Shown: positions 33,761-42,797 of the stretch, piece by piece
Position numbering within the stretch: the first letter of the stretch is position 1
How the letters are laid out: each line of letters starts with the position of its first letter
Assembly (NCBI RefSeq): GCF_001592825.1
Contig: NZ_LTZG01000001.1
Coordinates: forward strand, 1,116,001 to 1,180,000
Direction: 5' to 3'
Source: Planococcus maritimus
GTDB lineage: Bacteria > Bacillota > Bacilli > Bacillales_A > Planococcaceae
DNA length: 64,000 nucleotides
Program-made: the position numbers and the translations under genes
Notes under the pieces: generated by a model
What the model was told of the DNA's origin: nothing
The model's database searches: none
Seen by the model: only the letters and a program-made list of their open reading frames with translations

Positions 33761-34483
33761 TTACTCATCCCCTTCTTCTGTGCAGGCACGGACAAAGCCT
33801 TGGAAGATGCGCAAAGAGGCTTCATCGCCTGCCCGCGCCATGTTTTCCGGATGCCATTGCAACCCAAGTGCGAAACCATGCACTTTGCTTTCAATTGCTT
33901 CTATGACCCCATCACTCGCGATTCCAGACACAAGATAATGATCTGGTACGTGGCGGTTCGATTGATGGTGGCGGCTATTGACCTTGAGTTTCAGAGAATC
34001 CGTTAGCCGGTGCAATAATGAACCTTCCTTGACCTCGACAAAATGAGAGCCGTGTTCTCTAGGTGCCCGTTGCTGGTGTTGCAGCAAGTTACCAGACAGT
34101 TGAGATGGCGTATCCTGATACATGTCCCCGCCTGCTGCGATATTTAAAATCTGTGCGCCCCGGCAAATCGCCAACACCGGCTTGTTTTTTTCCAGCACTT
34201 TTTCTAGCAGTTCCAGTTCAAACCGATCACGCGATGGAATGATGACGCCAAGGCCTGGATGCGGCTCTTCGCCGAATAAAGTCGGATCAATGTCCCAGCC
34301 ACCTGCAAGAAATAAGCCATCTATATGCTCAGCAAGTTCATCCAGTCCGTCTTGCCCTTCGATATGCGGCAGCATGATGGGCAATCCCCCTGCACGCACA
34401 ACAGCCTCTGTATCCGCAAGCTCTACATTATACTCGTCTTTCCCTAATTCTTTCGATGCGGTAATACCGATAATCGGTCTCAT
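33761..34483 (-). CDS. Gamma-glutamyl-GABA hydrolase family amidotransferase
   Basis: The 240-residue class I glutamine-amidotransferase-like hydrolase has the nucleophile Cys in LAICRGAQ, His and Glu in LQWHPE, and the family opening RPIIGITAS. PuuD-type members split gamma-glutamyl amides. The next gene is a dipeptidase, so the pair may degrade gamma-glutamyl peptides such as glutathione-like compounds; that is inference. AGGAGTG precedes the ATG. Confidence 0.88.
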   Translation of the reverse strand: MRPIIGITASKELGKDEYNVELADTEAVVRAGGLPIMLPHIEGQDGLDELAEHIDGLFLAGGWDIDPTLFGEEPHPGLGVIIPSRDRFELELLEKVLEKNKPVLAICRGAQILNIAAGGDMYQDTPSQLSGNLLQHQQRAPREHGSHFVEVKEGSLLHRLTDSLKLKVNSRHHQSNRHVPDHYLVSGIASDGVIEAIESKVHGFALGLQWHPENMARAGDEASLRIFQGFVRACTEEGDE

Positions 34484-34593
34484 GCCTTCACTCCTAAATT
34501 ATTCGAATTCTCAATACATTCACCCTACAGAAGTTTTTTAAAATTGAACAGGGCCATTCATTCCCGCTATTAGAAAGGCGAAAGCTTTGCCCA

Positions 34594-36099
34594 TTACTCG
34601 GCTCGGTATCCAGCAATCGCTTCAGCAATCGCATTTTCCACAGGCGTTACATGGGTGAGATCGTTGTTTAGGATGATGGCAAAGATCAGCCGTTCACCGT
34701 CTTGTGTTGTTGCATATCCTGCAAGAGATGAGACTGATGACAAGCTGCCGGTTTTTGCCTGGACATTGCCTTCTGCTGCTGTCCCTCTCATACGATAGCG
34801 CAACGTCCCACCGACCAGTCGTTCCGAAGCGCCCGCGACCGGTAAAGAGTCGAGGAAAGTAGCAAACCACGGTGCGTCTTGCGCTCCGGCCAGTAGTTGT
34901 GAAATTTCATTCGCTGGAATCAAGTTAACATGGGACATGCCGGAAGCGTCGCGCAGATGAATCGTTCGAGTATTAACGCCAAGCTTACCGGCGGTCGACT
35001 CCATTACTTCGAGTCCTGACTCCCAGCTGCCATCCCCGTTCACCACACGACCCATTTGTTTCGCCAATGCTTCACCGTGATTGTTATTGCTGAGTTTCAT
35101 AAAGGGAATCGATAGTTCCGCAAGTGTCATTGATTGATGTTCCAACAGCATGTGGCTGCCTTCGGGGGTGATGCCCATTTTTGTTTCGGAATTTCCGATC
35201 AGCTCGATGCCTTCATTGCCGAGCGCTTTTTCGAACAGGCTGAGTGCATAGCCGGATGGTTCATCCACGGCAATCCACTCGCGTGTCCGGCTGCCTTGTT
35301 CCGGAATATTGCCCTCCACGATGATTTCATTGGTGCCGTGGTCTCGAGTGATGCTAAGCGTTTTCGGTTCCCCGGCCGCCACTGTCTGGGCTTTATTTTT
35401 GACGGTCACGTAATCTGTTTCCGGAGTCAGGCTAACCTTTGCTGGGTCTCCTGCCGCAGTGCCAGCATTTGCTTCTACAATGATCGATCCCGCATCGTAA
35501 TCCGAGTTCGGAGAAGCGGTCAAGGCAGATACTTGTGCCCCGACATAATACACTTCATTTTTCCAAGTCATGTCTTCTGATAAGCGCTCATCGTCAAACC
35601 AGCTATCGTCGCCGATTAGGTCGCCTTTTACTTTATGTATGCCTTGTGTTTTCAATTCTTTTGCAAAACGCTCGAAATCCTCCTCGAGCAATGTCGGGTC
35701 GCCTTTGCCTTTTAAATAAAGATTTCCTTGCAGCACTTTGCCTTTCAGTTCTCCATCTGTATGGATTTCTGTCGAGAATCGGTGATCTTCCCCTAAGGTC
35801 TCCAGTGCCGCCGCTAAAGTGAACAGCTTCATATTAGAAGCCGGTTTCAAACGGATGTCGCCGAAGTGATCGTATATTCGTTCTCCGCTGTTTGCTTTTC
35901 GGATGCTGACGCCTGCTAGTGCGCCGTCTAGACTTTCATCTTGGAGAATTTCATTCACTTGCGCGGTTAACTCTGCATATTCCCCGTCTGCCCCTGCCAT
36001 CCTTACATCACTCCCCATTTTCAATGGCGATGCCGCCAAAGCACCTGCCGCTATGAGCAAACCCGCTGCTCTCCATCGGTTCTGTTTCATCTTCACCAT
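34594..36099 (-). CDS. dacC: D-alanyl-D-alanine carboxypeptidase/endopeptidase (S13)
   Basis: The 501-residue exported class C penicillin-binding protein has an N-terminal signal (RAAGLLIAAGALAAS) and the three active-site motifs: SxxK at Ser88-Lys91 (PASNMK), SNN in KLSNNNHGEAL, and KTGS in VQAKTGSL. It trims or cuts cell-wall peptides, like B. subtilis PBP4a. The ATG at 36099 lies behind GGAGGGGG; the longer ORF start is unlikely. It is monocistronic. Confidence 0.9.
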   Translation of the reverse strand: MVKMKQNRWRAAGLLIAAGALAASPLKMGSDVRMAGADGEYAELTAQVNEILQDESLDGALAGVSIRKANSGERIYDHFGDIRLKPASNMKLFTLAAALETLGEDHRFSTEIHTDGELKGKVLQGNLYLKGKGDPTLLEEDFERFAKELKTQGIHKVKGDLIGDDSWFDDERLSEDMTWKNEVYYVGAQVSALTASPNSDYDAGSIIVEANAGTAAGDPAKVSLTPETDYVTVKNKAQTVAAGEPKTLSITRDHGTNEIIVEGNIPEQGSRTREWIAVDEPSGYALSLFEKALGNEGIELIGNSETKMGITPEGSHMLLEHQSMTLAELSIPFMKLSNNNHGEALAKQMGRVVNGDGSWESGLEVMESTAGKLGVNTRTIHLRDASGMSHVNLIPANEISQLLAGAQDAPWFATFLDSLPVAGASERLVGGTLRYRMRGTAAEGNVQAKTGSLSSVSSLAGYATTQDGERLIFAIILNNDLTHVTPVENAIAEAIAGYRAE

Positions 36100-36282
36100 A
36101 CTGTCTCCCCCTCCACTTGTTTTACAAAAATGTACCACAAAGGAAGTACGAATTTTCTGATAGAAAGACAATCAGAACTAATGACTTACTACTATTTTAT
36201 ATTAATAGTAAAAAAATCCAAATTAAATTTTCATTTTTCTTTAAATTCTTTTTCTCAGGTTCTTTCCGCCTAGTCAAACGAA

Positions 36283-36316
36283 AAAACCGCACTGGCAATT
36301 TGCCAGTGCGGTTTCT
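36283..36316 (-). terminator. Terminator of the ribose operon
   Basis: AAACCGCACTGGC, loop AATTT, GCCAGTGCGGTTT just behind the rbsB stop on the minus strand. Confidence 0.9.
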
Positions 36317-36322
36317 ACTTTA

Positions 36323-37246
36323 TTAAGGCTGGATCAATTCCAATTCTACCGGAATCGATGCTTCGACTTCTTCGCCGTCCAAGTGCTGGACCGCTGTTTC
36401 GACTGCCATTTCACCGATCAATTCGGGTTTTTGGGCAATCGTTCCGTCCAGGCGGCCTTCTTCAACTGCAGCAACTGCATCGTTTGTGGCGTCAAATCCA
36501 ACAACCGCCACCTCTTTACCTGCAGCTTCAATAGCTTCAAGCGCGCCAAGTGCCATTTCATCGTTGTGCGCGAACACTCCTGTTACATCAGGGTTTGCTT
36601 GCAAGATGTTTTCCATAACCGACAAGCCTTCTGCACGGTTGAAGTTCGCCGTTTGCTTCGCTACAACATCCAAGCTCTCTGTTGCAACTTTGTTGAATCC
36701 TTCTCCGCGTTCACGCGCTGCAGAAGAGCCCGGCACTCCTTCAAGTTCCGCTACTTGTGCATTGTCGCCAACTAATGATAGCAAGTATTCACCGGCCATT
36801 TCGCCACCCGCTGTATTGTCCGAAGCGATATGGGAGACCACTTCTCCGCCTTCTGCGCTGCGGTCAACAGTAATAACCGGGATATTGGCATTGTTTGCCG
36901 ATTCTACTGCAGAAGCTACCGCTTCCGAGTCAACTGGGTTGATCAGAATCATGTCTACGCCTTGTTGGATCAAATCTTCTACATCACTTGCCTGTTTTGA
37001 TGCATCGTCTTGTGCGTCAACTACCGATAAACTTGCGCCCATTTCAGAAGCTTTGGCTTCTGCACCTTCGCTCAAAGTGACGAAGAACGGGTTATTTAAT
37101 GTCGAGATTGAGAAGCCGATGGTGTAATCACCACCCGCATCTTCACCGCCTGTTGTTTCTTCTGAATCCGAACCTGGTGCTTCCATCGAACATGCGGCCA
37201 AAACCATCATTGCCAAAAGGACGAACATCAATAGCATTTTCTTCAT
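36323..37246 (-). CDS. rbsB: Ribose-binding lipoprotein
   Basis: The 307-residue solute-binding lipoprotein has lipobox LAAC (Cys19) and a type I periplasmic-binding fold (GFSISTLNNPFF, INPVDSEAV, ITVDRSAEGG, GTIAQKP), which binds ribose for the RbsAC importer. An acidic, Gly-rich linker follows the lipid anchor. The start ATG at 37246 follows GGGAGTGG. Last gene of the rbs operon. Confidence 0.95.
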   Translation of the reverse strand: MKKMLLMFVLLAMMVLAACSMEAPGSDSEETTGGEDAGGDYTIGFSISTLNNPFFVTLSEGAEAKASEMGASLSVVDAQDDASKQASDVEDLIQQGVDMILINPVDSEAVASAVESANNANIPVITVDRSAEGGEVVSHIASDNTAGGEMAGEYLLSLVGDNAQVAELEGVPGSSAARERGEGFNKVATESLDVVAKQTANFNRAEGLSVMENILQANPDVTGVFAHNDEMALGALEAIEAAGKEVAVVGFDATNDAVAAVEEGRLDGTIAQKPELIGEMAVETAVQHLDGEEVEASIPVELELIQP

Positions 37247-37258
37247 TTCTACCACTCC

Positions 37259-38203
37259 CTATGCTGTTTTTTTACGGTCTAGCAGTACTGCAAGCAATAT
37301 AACGGCACCCTTCACCACTTGCTGGAAGAAGGAGGAAACCCCAATCAAATTCAAACCATTGTTCAAGACACCGATGATCAAAGCTCCGATCAATGTGCCG
37401 ACAATCCAGCCACGGCCGCCAGTTAAACTTGTCCCGCCGAGTACGACGGCTGCAATGGCATCCAGTTCAAACATCTGGCCCGCTGTCGGCTGCGCCGAAT
37501 TCAAGCGTGAGGTCAAGATCAGCGAAGCCAGTGCAGCCAATGCCCCGACTAAGGAATATACATAAATTTTGATACGGTCGGCATTGATACCGGACAATAC
37601 GGAAGCTTCTTCGTTGCCGCCGACTGCATAGACACGTCGGCCAAACGTTGTTTTCTTCAAAATGAAATAAAGAATTCCGAAACTGATGAGCATCGTGACG
37701 ACTGGAATCGGAATGCCGAGGAAATAGCCTTTTCCAAGCATCTGGAAAGCCATGCTATCGCCAAGCCCAGAAATTGGGCGGCCTTCCGTGTAGACGAGGG
37801 TTAGCCCTCGGTAAATGGTCATCGTCGCGAGCGTTGCGATAAATGGTGCCACTTTGCCTTTCGCGATAATGACGCCGTTGATCGCGCCGAGTACGGCCCC
37901 AAGGAATAATCCCAATAACATCGCTAGGATCGGGTCAACTCCTGAAGCCATCATACCGGCCGTTACAGCACCTGTCAGTGCCAAAATCGACCCGACCGAC
38001 AAGTCGATGCCGCCGGTCAAAATAACGAAGGTCATGCCGAATGCGATCAAGGCATTGATCGATACTTGCCGGAGAACGTTCAAGATATTGCTCATGGACA
38101 GAAAACTCGGATTTATTGCGGTAATGATGACGATGATCAAAATCAACCCGATAAACGGCGCGATTTTTTGGAACAAGCTTGTATTAGCGGATTTTAGCTT
38201 CAA
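37259..38203 (-). CDS. rbsC: Ribose ABC transporter permease
   Basis: A roughly 314-residue polytopic permease with the branched-chain/sugar family motif LTGGIDLSVGS and GGTSLTGGRGWIVGTLIGA. It is the membrane channel of the ribose importer. A GTG at 38212 lies inside the AGGAGGTG site, so I prefer the TTG at 38203, eight bases behind AGGAGG. The start overlaps the end of rbsA by 20 bp. Confidence 0.93.
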   Translation of the reverse strand: MKLKSANTSLFQKIAPFIGLILIIVIITAINPSFLSMSNILNVLRQVSINALIAFGMTFVILTGGIDLSVGSILALTGAVTAGMMASGVDPILAMLLGLFLGAVLGAINGVIIAKGKVAPFIATLATMTIYRGLTLVYTEGRPISGLGDSMAFQMLGKGYFLGIPIPVVTMLISFGILYFILKKTTFGRRVYAVGGNEEASVLSGINADRIKIYVYSLVGALAALASLILTSRLNSAQPTAGQMFELDAIAAVVLGGTSLTGGRGWIVGTLIGALIIGVLNNGLNLIGVSSFFQQVVKGAVILLAVLLDRKKTA

Positions 38204-39695
38204 GTTTCCCACCTCCTGTTGCGTAATGCATAATCGTTTCTTGTGTCATTTCCTGTTTCGGTACATCTGCTGTCAGTTTGCCTTCGTGCATGACCAGCAC
38301 ACGGTCAGCCATCCCGATCACTTCTGGCAGTTCAGATGAAATCATCAAGATGGCGACGCCACGAGCTGCCAATTCATTGATGATCGAATAAATTTCTTTT
38401 TTGGCGCCGACATCCACTCCGCGCGTTGGCTCATCAAGTATGAGCACATCCGGTTCAATGCCGAGCCATTTAGCAATAACGACTTTTTGCTGATTGCCTC
38501 CGCTAAGCGATTTGGCCGCCTGGTCCGGTCCGGAAGTCCGGATGCCAAGACGTTTCACCATGTGTTCGTAAAGGCTGCGTTCTTTGTCTTTTGACAGCAA
38601 ACCCTTTTTGGAAATGGAGTTGAAGTTCGCCATGCTGATATTTTCTTCTACGGTGAAATCGACGATCAGGCCTTCGGTTTTGCGGTCTTCTGTCACATAG
38701 CCGATGCCAAGTTCTTTCGCTTTTTGCGGATTGTCGATCTTCACGAGCTTGCCATCAAGTTCCACTGTTCCTGAATCCGCTTTCTTATATCCGAATAGAG
38801 ACTGCGCTACTTCTGTTCGCCCTGCCCCCATCAAGCCGGCAATTGAGACGATTTCTCCTTTGTGAATATCAAAGGAGACATCTTCAAAGCACCCTTTGCG
38901 AGACAAGCCTTTAACCGATAATTTCACCTCTCCAAGCCCCGAGCTGCGTTCCGGGAAACGATCGCCGAGTTCACGGCCAACCATCAACTGGACAATTTCT
39001 TCGAAGCTCGTTTCGCTGATCTTGCGCTCGCCGACAAATTCGCCGTCCCGTAAGATGGTGATGCGGTCACAAAGTGAAAAAATTTCTTCCATGCGGTGGG
39101 AGATGTAGACGAAAGAGACGCTGCGCTTTTGCAGCCCGCGAATCGTCACGAACAAAGTTTCAATTTCACGGTCTGTCAACGCCGCGGTTGGTTCGTCCAT
39201 GATAATCATTTCCGCTTCCATCGACAAAGCTTTGCCGATTTCAACCAATTGTTGCTGGCCGACAGATAATGTGCTCGCTGGAAGTGACGGATCAATATCG
39301 AGCCCTAAATCCCCTAAGATTTTTTTCGTTTTGCGCTCCATCTCTTTTGTCTTCAAAATCCCTGTGCGCCCAACGGTTTCTTCACGCCCGAGAAACAAGT
39401 TGTCCGCTATCGACAAATGCGGCAAGATATTCAATTCCTGGTGGATAACGGCGATGCCTTTTGCTTCCGCTTGCTTCGGTGAAGTAAATTGGACTTGCTC
39501 GCCTTTCACTTCTACTGTTCCTGAGTCACGTGTATAGATGCCGGACATGATTTTCATCAAGGTTGATTTACCGGCGCCGTTCTCACCCATCAAGGCATGA
39601 ATTTCACCCTTTTGCAGTGAGAAATGGACGTTTTTCAAGACGGCATTGCCGCTGAACGATTTACAAATATCGGTCATATTGATCATCTCGGTCAT
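38184..39695 (-). CDS. rbsA: Ribose ABC transporter ATP-binding protein
   Basis: The 503-residue protein has two fused ATPase domains. The first has Walker A GENGAGKST and signature LSVGQQQL; the second has a degenerate Walker A GLMGAGRTE and signature LSGGNQQK, the usual RbsA pattern. It powers ribose import through RbsC. The ATG at 39695 follows CAGGTGA and is favoured over an ATG at 39713 that overlaps rbsD. Confidence 0.95.
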   Translation of the reverse strand: MTEMINMTDICKSFSGNAVLKNVHFSLQKGEIHALMGENGAGKSTLMKIMSGIYTRDSGTVEVKGEQVQFTSPKQAEAKGIAVIHQELNILPHLSIADNLFLGREETVGRTGILKTKEMERKTKKILGDLGLDIDPSLPASTLSVGQQQLVEIGKALSMEAEMIIMDEPTAALTDREIETLFVTIRGLQKRSVSFVYISHRMEEIFSLCDRITILRDGEFVGERKISETSFEEIVQLMVGRELGDRFPERSSGLGEVKLSVKGLSRKGCFEDVSFDIHKGEIVSIAGLMGAGRTEVAQSLFGYKKADSGTVELDGKLVKIDNPQKAKELGIGYVTEDRKTEGLIVDFTVEENISMANFNSISKKGLLSKDKERSLYEHMVKRLGIRTSGPDQAAKSLSGGNQQKVVIAKWLGIEPDVLILDEPTRGVDVGAKKEIYSIINELAARGVAILMISSELPEVIGMADRVLVMHEGKLTADVPKQEMTQETIMHYATGGGKLEAKIR

Positions 39696-39712
39696 TTCGT
39701 TCACCTGCCCCA

Positions 39713-40099
39713 TTAAAAGATGACGCCCGACTGGAGAATGACATTCGCATAAGGGCTTGCTTCCCCTGTGCGGATGATCAGTTTGGCGCTATGGCTCATC
39801 GCCTTTAGTTCTTCGTGACTTATGTATCGGCAATCCAGTTGCTCTTGCATGTCAGCTGCCAAGTTTTTATTATGGTCGCTTATTTCTTGGGCAATATAGG
39901 CCGTTTCTGCTTCAAAGTCTTCAAGCACCGCCTTTAGCACAGTTTCAAAAGACGGTTCTCCAATGCGGTACGCTAAATCGACGCATGGTACATGCTCCGG
40001 CATCGGCAGCCCGCAATCTGCAATGACAAGCAAGTCCGTATGACCGAATTTTGCCAAGTGCCCAGCGATATCGCGATTGATCATTCCTTGTTTTTTCAT
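39713..40099 (-). CDS. rbsD: D-ribose pyranase
   Basis: The 128-residue enzyme interconverts beta-pyranose and beta-furanose ribose before phosphorylation. The conserved catalytic His is in KFGHTD near residue 20, and IRTGEASPYANVIL is the C-terminal signature. The ATG overlaps the rbsK stop by 4 bp (ATGA). Confidence 0.95.
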   Translation of the reverse strand: MKKQGMINRDIAGHLAKFGHTDLLVIADCGLPMPEHVPCVDLAYRIGEPSFETVLKAVLEDFEAETAYIAQEISDHNKNLAADMQEQLDCRYISHEELKAMSHSAKLIIRTGEASPYANVILQSGVIF

Positions 40100-40974
40100 T
40101 TTGCTGCCTCCATTCGGGAAACGACTTCAGCGCGGTTCGGCATACCGCCTTGAGCACCAAACTTCTCAACTGATATCGAAGCTGCTGCATTGGCAAAACG
40201 GACCGCTTCTTTGAAATCGTTGCCCTCTGACAATGCCACCGCCAATGCGCCGTTAAATGTATCTCCAGCACCTGTCGTATCGACTGCCGTTGTCGGAAAC
40301 CCTTCGACCGTGACATGTTTATCGCCGTCAAAATAGCGGGCCCCGTTTTTGCCAAGTGTCACAACCATGCGGTTCGGATAGCGTTCCAGTTCCAGTTCCC
40401 AATTGGCACCGAATAATTCTTCCGCTTCGGTTTCGTTTGGCGTCAAAAAGTCTGCCTCTTTCATTGCCTCGGTAAACCCAGCGGCTGGTGCTGGATTCAA
40501 AATAGCCGGAACGCCAAGCTCCTTAGCGACTTGCAGTGTGTATTCCACTACCGGAATCGGCAGTTCCAATTGTAAAATGACCATCGAACTCTTTTTCATC
40601 ACAGCTTTTTGGGCATCAATGTCGGCATTCGACAACTCATGATTAGCGCCTGGTACGACGATGATCCGATTATCGCCTTCCGATAGCAGGATATTGGCGA
40701 TGCCGCTCGCTCCATTGGTCTTTTTGACGCCTTGTGTATCGATTTGTTCTTTTTCCAAGCCATCAAGAAGCTGCATTCCGAATGCATCGTTGCCGACTGC
40801 CCCGACCATGTGGATTTGATCGCCAAGTCTTGCTGCCGCAACTGCCTGATTGGCCCCTTTTCCGCCAGGGACCGTCGTATATAAATTACCTAACACCGTT
40901 TCGCCTTGCTTTGGGAATCGGTCCGTGCCGACCACAAGATCCATATTGATGCTTCCTATTACTGTAATCATCAT
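40096..40974 (-). CDS. rbsK: Ribokinase
   Basis: The 292-residue PfkB-family kinase phosphorylates ribose at C5. Signatures GSINMDLV and PGGKGANQAVAA are near the N-terminus; TTAVDTTGAGDTFNGA holds the catalytic Asp. The ATG at 40974 overlaps the rbsR stop (ATGA), behind AAGGAGTG. Confidence 0.96.
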   Translation of the reverse strand: MMITVIGSINMDLVVGTDRFPKQGETVLGNLYTTVPGGKGANQAVAAARLGDQIHMVGAVGNDAFGMQLLDGLEKEQIDTQGVKKTNGASGIANILLSEGDNRIIVVPGANHELSNADIDAQKAVMKKSSMVILQLELPIPVVEYTLQVAKELGVPAILNPAPAAGFTEAMKEADFLTPNETEAEELFGANWELELERYPNRMVVTLGKNGARYFDGDKHVTVEGFPTTAVDTTGAGDTFNGALAVALSEGNDFKEAVRFANAAASISVEKFGAQGGMPNRAEVVSRMEAAK

Positions 40975-41951
40975 TCCACACTCCTTGTTGTACCCCGTAA
41001 GACGAGCTTGACCGGTATTTCATAGAAGCTTTCCTCTACCGGTTTGTTCTCAATGCGCTTGATCAAAACGCGTGTTGCGATAGCGCCCATTTTGTAGACG
41101 TCCTGTGCGACCGTCGATAGCCCTGGCGACAGCATTTCGCCCATTGCGATGCCATCAAAGCCGACAATCTGCAGATCATCCGGCACGTTCCTGCCAAGCA
41201 GGACTGCCGCCTTCAAAGCCCCCGCTGCCGATACGTCGCTCGATGCGAAAATCCCGTCGATCTCCGGATCATTAAGCAATTCCTGTTCGACGATTTTTTG
41301 TGAATCGGCGTATTGGAACGGGCACGTGACGATGCGGTAATCGACATCTGTTTTGCCGATCGCTTCCATAAATCCGGCATAGCGGTCATTTGCCGGATTG
41401 AGCGCTTCTGGTCCTCTCAAGAACAAGATGTTTTGACACCCACGCTCGAGTAGCGCATTCGTTCCGAGCATTGCGCCTTCTTTGTTGTTCGATGAGACGA
41501 CTGGGATTTTTTCATTGATTTCCCGGTCCAATGCTACAATCGGAAGCTTCGTATTGGCATAATGCGGGGCGTCTAGCTGATTGGACGTTACAATAAAGCC
41601 CGCAATGTATTTTTTCTTCAAAGTTTCAATATAATTTTTCTCTTTTTTCGGGTCTTCATCGGAGTTGCACAAAATTACTGTATAGCCATAACTCAACGCC
41701 ACATCTTCTACAGCCCTCGCAAGTTCCGGAAAAAACGGGTTGGTGATATCCGGCAAAATGAGCCCGATCAAATTAGAGCGTTTCGTGTTCAGGGAGCGCG
41801 CCACCGGATTCAATTCATATTCCAGTTCCTCAACCGCTTCTGTGACCGCTTTGGCAGCATCTGCACTAACATAGCCGCTGCCATTTAAAAAACGTGAAAC
41901 CGTCGCAACGGAAACGCCTGCTTTTCTTGCTACATCTCTGATCGTTGTCAT
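40971..41951 (-). CDS. rbsR: LacI-family ribose operon repressor
   Basis: The 326-residue repressor has an N-terminal helix-turn-helix (TTIRDVARKAGVSVATVSRFLNG) and a sugar-binding-like effector domain (GLILPDITNPFFPELARAVE). It starts the rbsRKDACB operon read leftwards. The ATG at 41951 follows GGAGAAG; the longer ORF extends into the promoter and is not the gene. A perfect palindrome at its promoter is the likely operator. Confidence 0.95.
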   Translation of the reverse strand: MTTIRDVARKAGVSVATVSRFLNGSGYVSADAAKAVTEAVEELEYELNPVARSLNTKRSNLIGLILPDITNPFFPELARAVEDVALSYGYTVILCNSDEDPKKEKNYIETLKKKYIAGFIVTSNQLDAPHYANTKLPIVALDREINEKIPVVSSNNKEGAMLGTNALLERGCQNILFLRGPEALNPANDRYAGFMEAIGKTDVDYRIVTCPFQYADSQKIVEQELLNDPEIDGIFASSDVSAAGALKAAVLLGRNVPDDLQIVGFDGIAMGEMLSPGLSTVAQDVYKMGAIATRVLIKRIENKPVEESFYEIPVKLVLRGTTRSVE

Positions 41952-41972
41952 CGCACTTCTCCGTTCTCGGGT

Positions 41973-41994
41973 TATGTGTAACCGGTTACACATA
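41973..41994. promoter_or_regulatory. RbsR operator, also a full cre match
   Basis: TATGTGTAACC and its exact reverse complement give a perfect 22-bp palindrome. The inner TGTAACCGGTTACA also fits the CcpA cre consensus TGWAANCGNTNWCA at every position. It starts at the edge of the -10 box and covers the expected +1 of the rbs promoter, so a bound repressor would block initiation. Confidence 0.9.
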
Positions 41995-42022
41995 CTATAA
42001 AACTTCCCTTTCTTCTTGTCAA
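41994..42022 (-). promoter_or_regulatory. Sigma-A promoter of the rbs operon
   Basis: On the minus strand TTGACA (complement of 42017-42022), exactly 17 bases, TATAGT (complement of 41994-41999). It is a near-consensus promoter 43 bp before rbsR. Confidence 0.92.
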
Positions 42023-42057
42023 CGCGCTTTTTCATTTCATCCTGCGTGAGTGCCCGT

Positions 42058-42089
42058 AAAAAAACACCCTGACAATGGTGTCAAGGTGT
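42058..42089. terminator. Terminator copy 2 flanking repeat C
   Basis: AACACCCTGACA and TGTCAAGGTGTT around ATGG. It matches 42317-42346 except for three bases; in the minus-strand transcript one changed pair is a G-U wobble. It lies upstream of the rbs promoter, where no gene end needs it. Confidence 0.85.
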
Positions 42090-42316
42090 TGAAGAAGCCT
42101 ATTAATCCATTACGAATTAGAATGAAGTCATTTTTCTACATTCAATAATCAATGATCTTTCTAAGTATTTGGAGAAGCGTTCGCTCGACTCCTGCGGGAT
42201 CAGCGGGTTTGAGAGACCCCGCAGGAACGAAGTGACGAGGAGGCTCGATTCCCGCCCCGAGGAAAGCGAGCGATAAGCTTTGGAAAATACGATTTCTTAC
42301 CTTTCTCGACAAACTG
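42090..42316 (-). repeat. Interspersed repeat, copy C
   Basis: About 227 bp between two copies of the same hairpin. Read on the minus strand it starts GTCGAGAAAG and ends CTTCTTCAAC, like copies A and B. The outer parts of the core match A closely. The inner part differs but keeps pairing: CTCCTGCGGG pairs with CCCCGCAGGA, and CTCG with CGAG, where A and B use GGGC-GCGA-GCCC. No gene is seen. Confidence 0.86.
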
Positions 42317-42346
42317 AAACACCCCGACAATGGTGTCGGGGTGTTC
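42317..42346 (-). terminator. Terminator of the rhodanese gene, copy 1 flanking repeat C
   Basis: AACACCCCGACA, loop ATGG, TGTCGGGGTGTT, five bases behind the stop of the rhodanese-like gene; duplicated at 42058-42089. Confidence 0.9.
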
Positions 42347-42350
42347 AGAA

Positions 42351-42719
42351 TCAATATGCCAGCGTACGCTCGCCGCAATCTTCCTCGGTTAAGCTGTAGC
42401 TGATGATGTTCTTTCCTTTTTTCCGCAACAGGCGGACAGCGATATTCTTTTCCATTTCATCAGATGCGACAATATGGATCGGGCGGTCCGGTATTTCTTC
42501 GTAGCTGCGGATGAAATAAGCAATCGGAAGCTCGAATGCGCCTTCGATGGGATCTTTATAAGAAATATTATAGGCTCTCACATCCAGCAAGAGAATGTCG
42601 CTATTTCCTTTGAACTCTTCTGCACAGCCGCGTTCGACGCCTCTGGCCGTGACATAGCGTTTATAGAAACTGTGGGAGCCGGCAAGCGCCAATAGCGCAA
42701 TCGGAATACCTATACTCAT
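42351..42719 (-). CDS. Membrane-anchored rhodanese-like protein without active-site Cys
   Basis: A 122-residue protein with an N-terminal hydrophobic anchor (IGIPIALLALAGS) and a rhodanese domain (ILLLDVRAYNISYKDPIEGAFELP). In the loop where an active rhodanese has Cys-x4-Arg, this protein reads IHIVASDEMEKN, so the sulfur-carrying Cys is missing and sulfurtransferase activity is unlikely. AAAGGG precedes the ATG. It lies 78 bp downstream of the persulfide dioxygenase gene. Confidence 0.8.
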   Translation of the reverse strand: MSIGIPIALLALAGSHSFYKRYVTARGVERGCAEEFKGNSDILLLDVRAYNISYKDPIEGAFELPIAYFIRSYEEIPDRPIHIVASDEMEKNIAVRLLRKKGKNIISYSLTEEDCGERTLAY

Positions 42720-42797
42720 TGTTTCGATCTTTCCCTTCTGGATTGAGTTTTTCAAAGGAATGTTGCCAAAGCCAAGACTTCAGCGCTTGTCTTCCTA

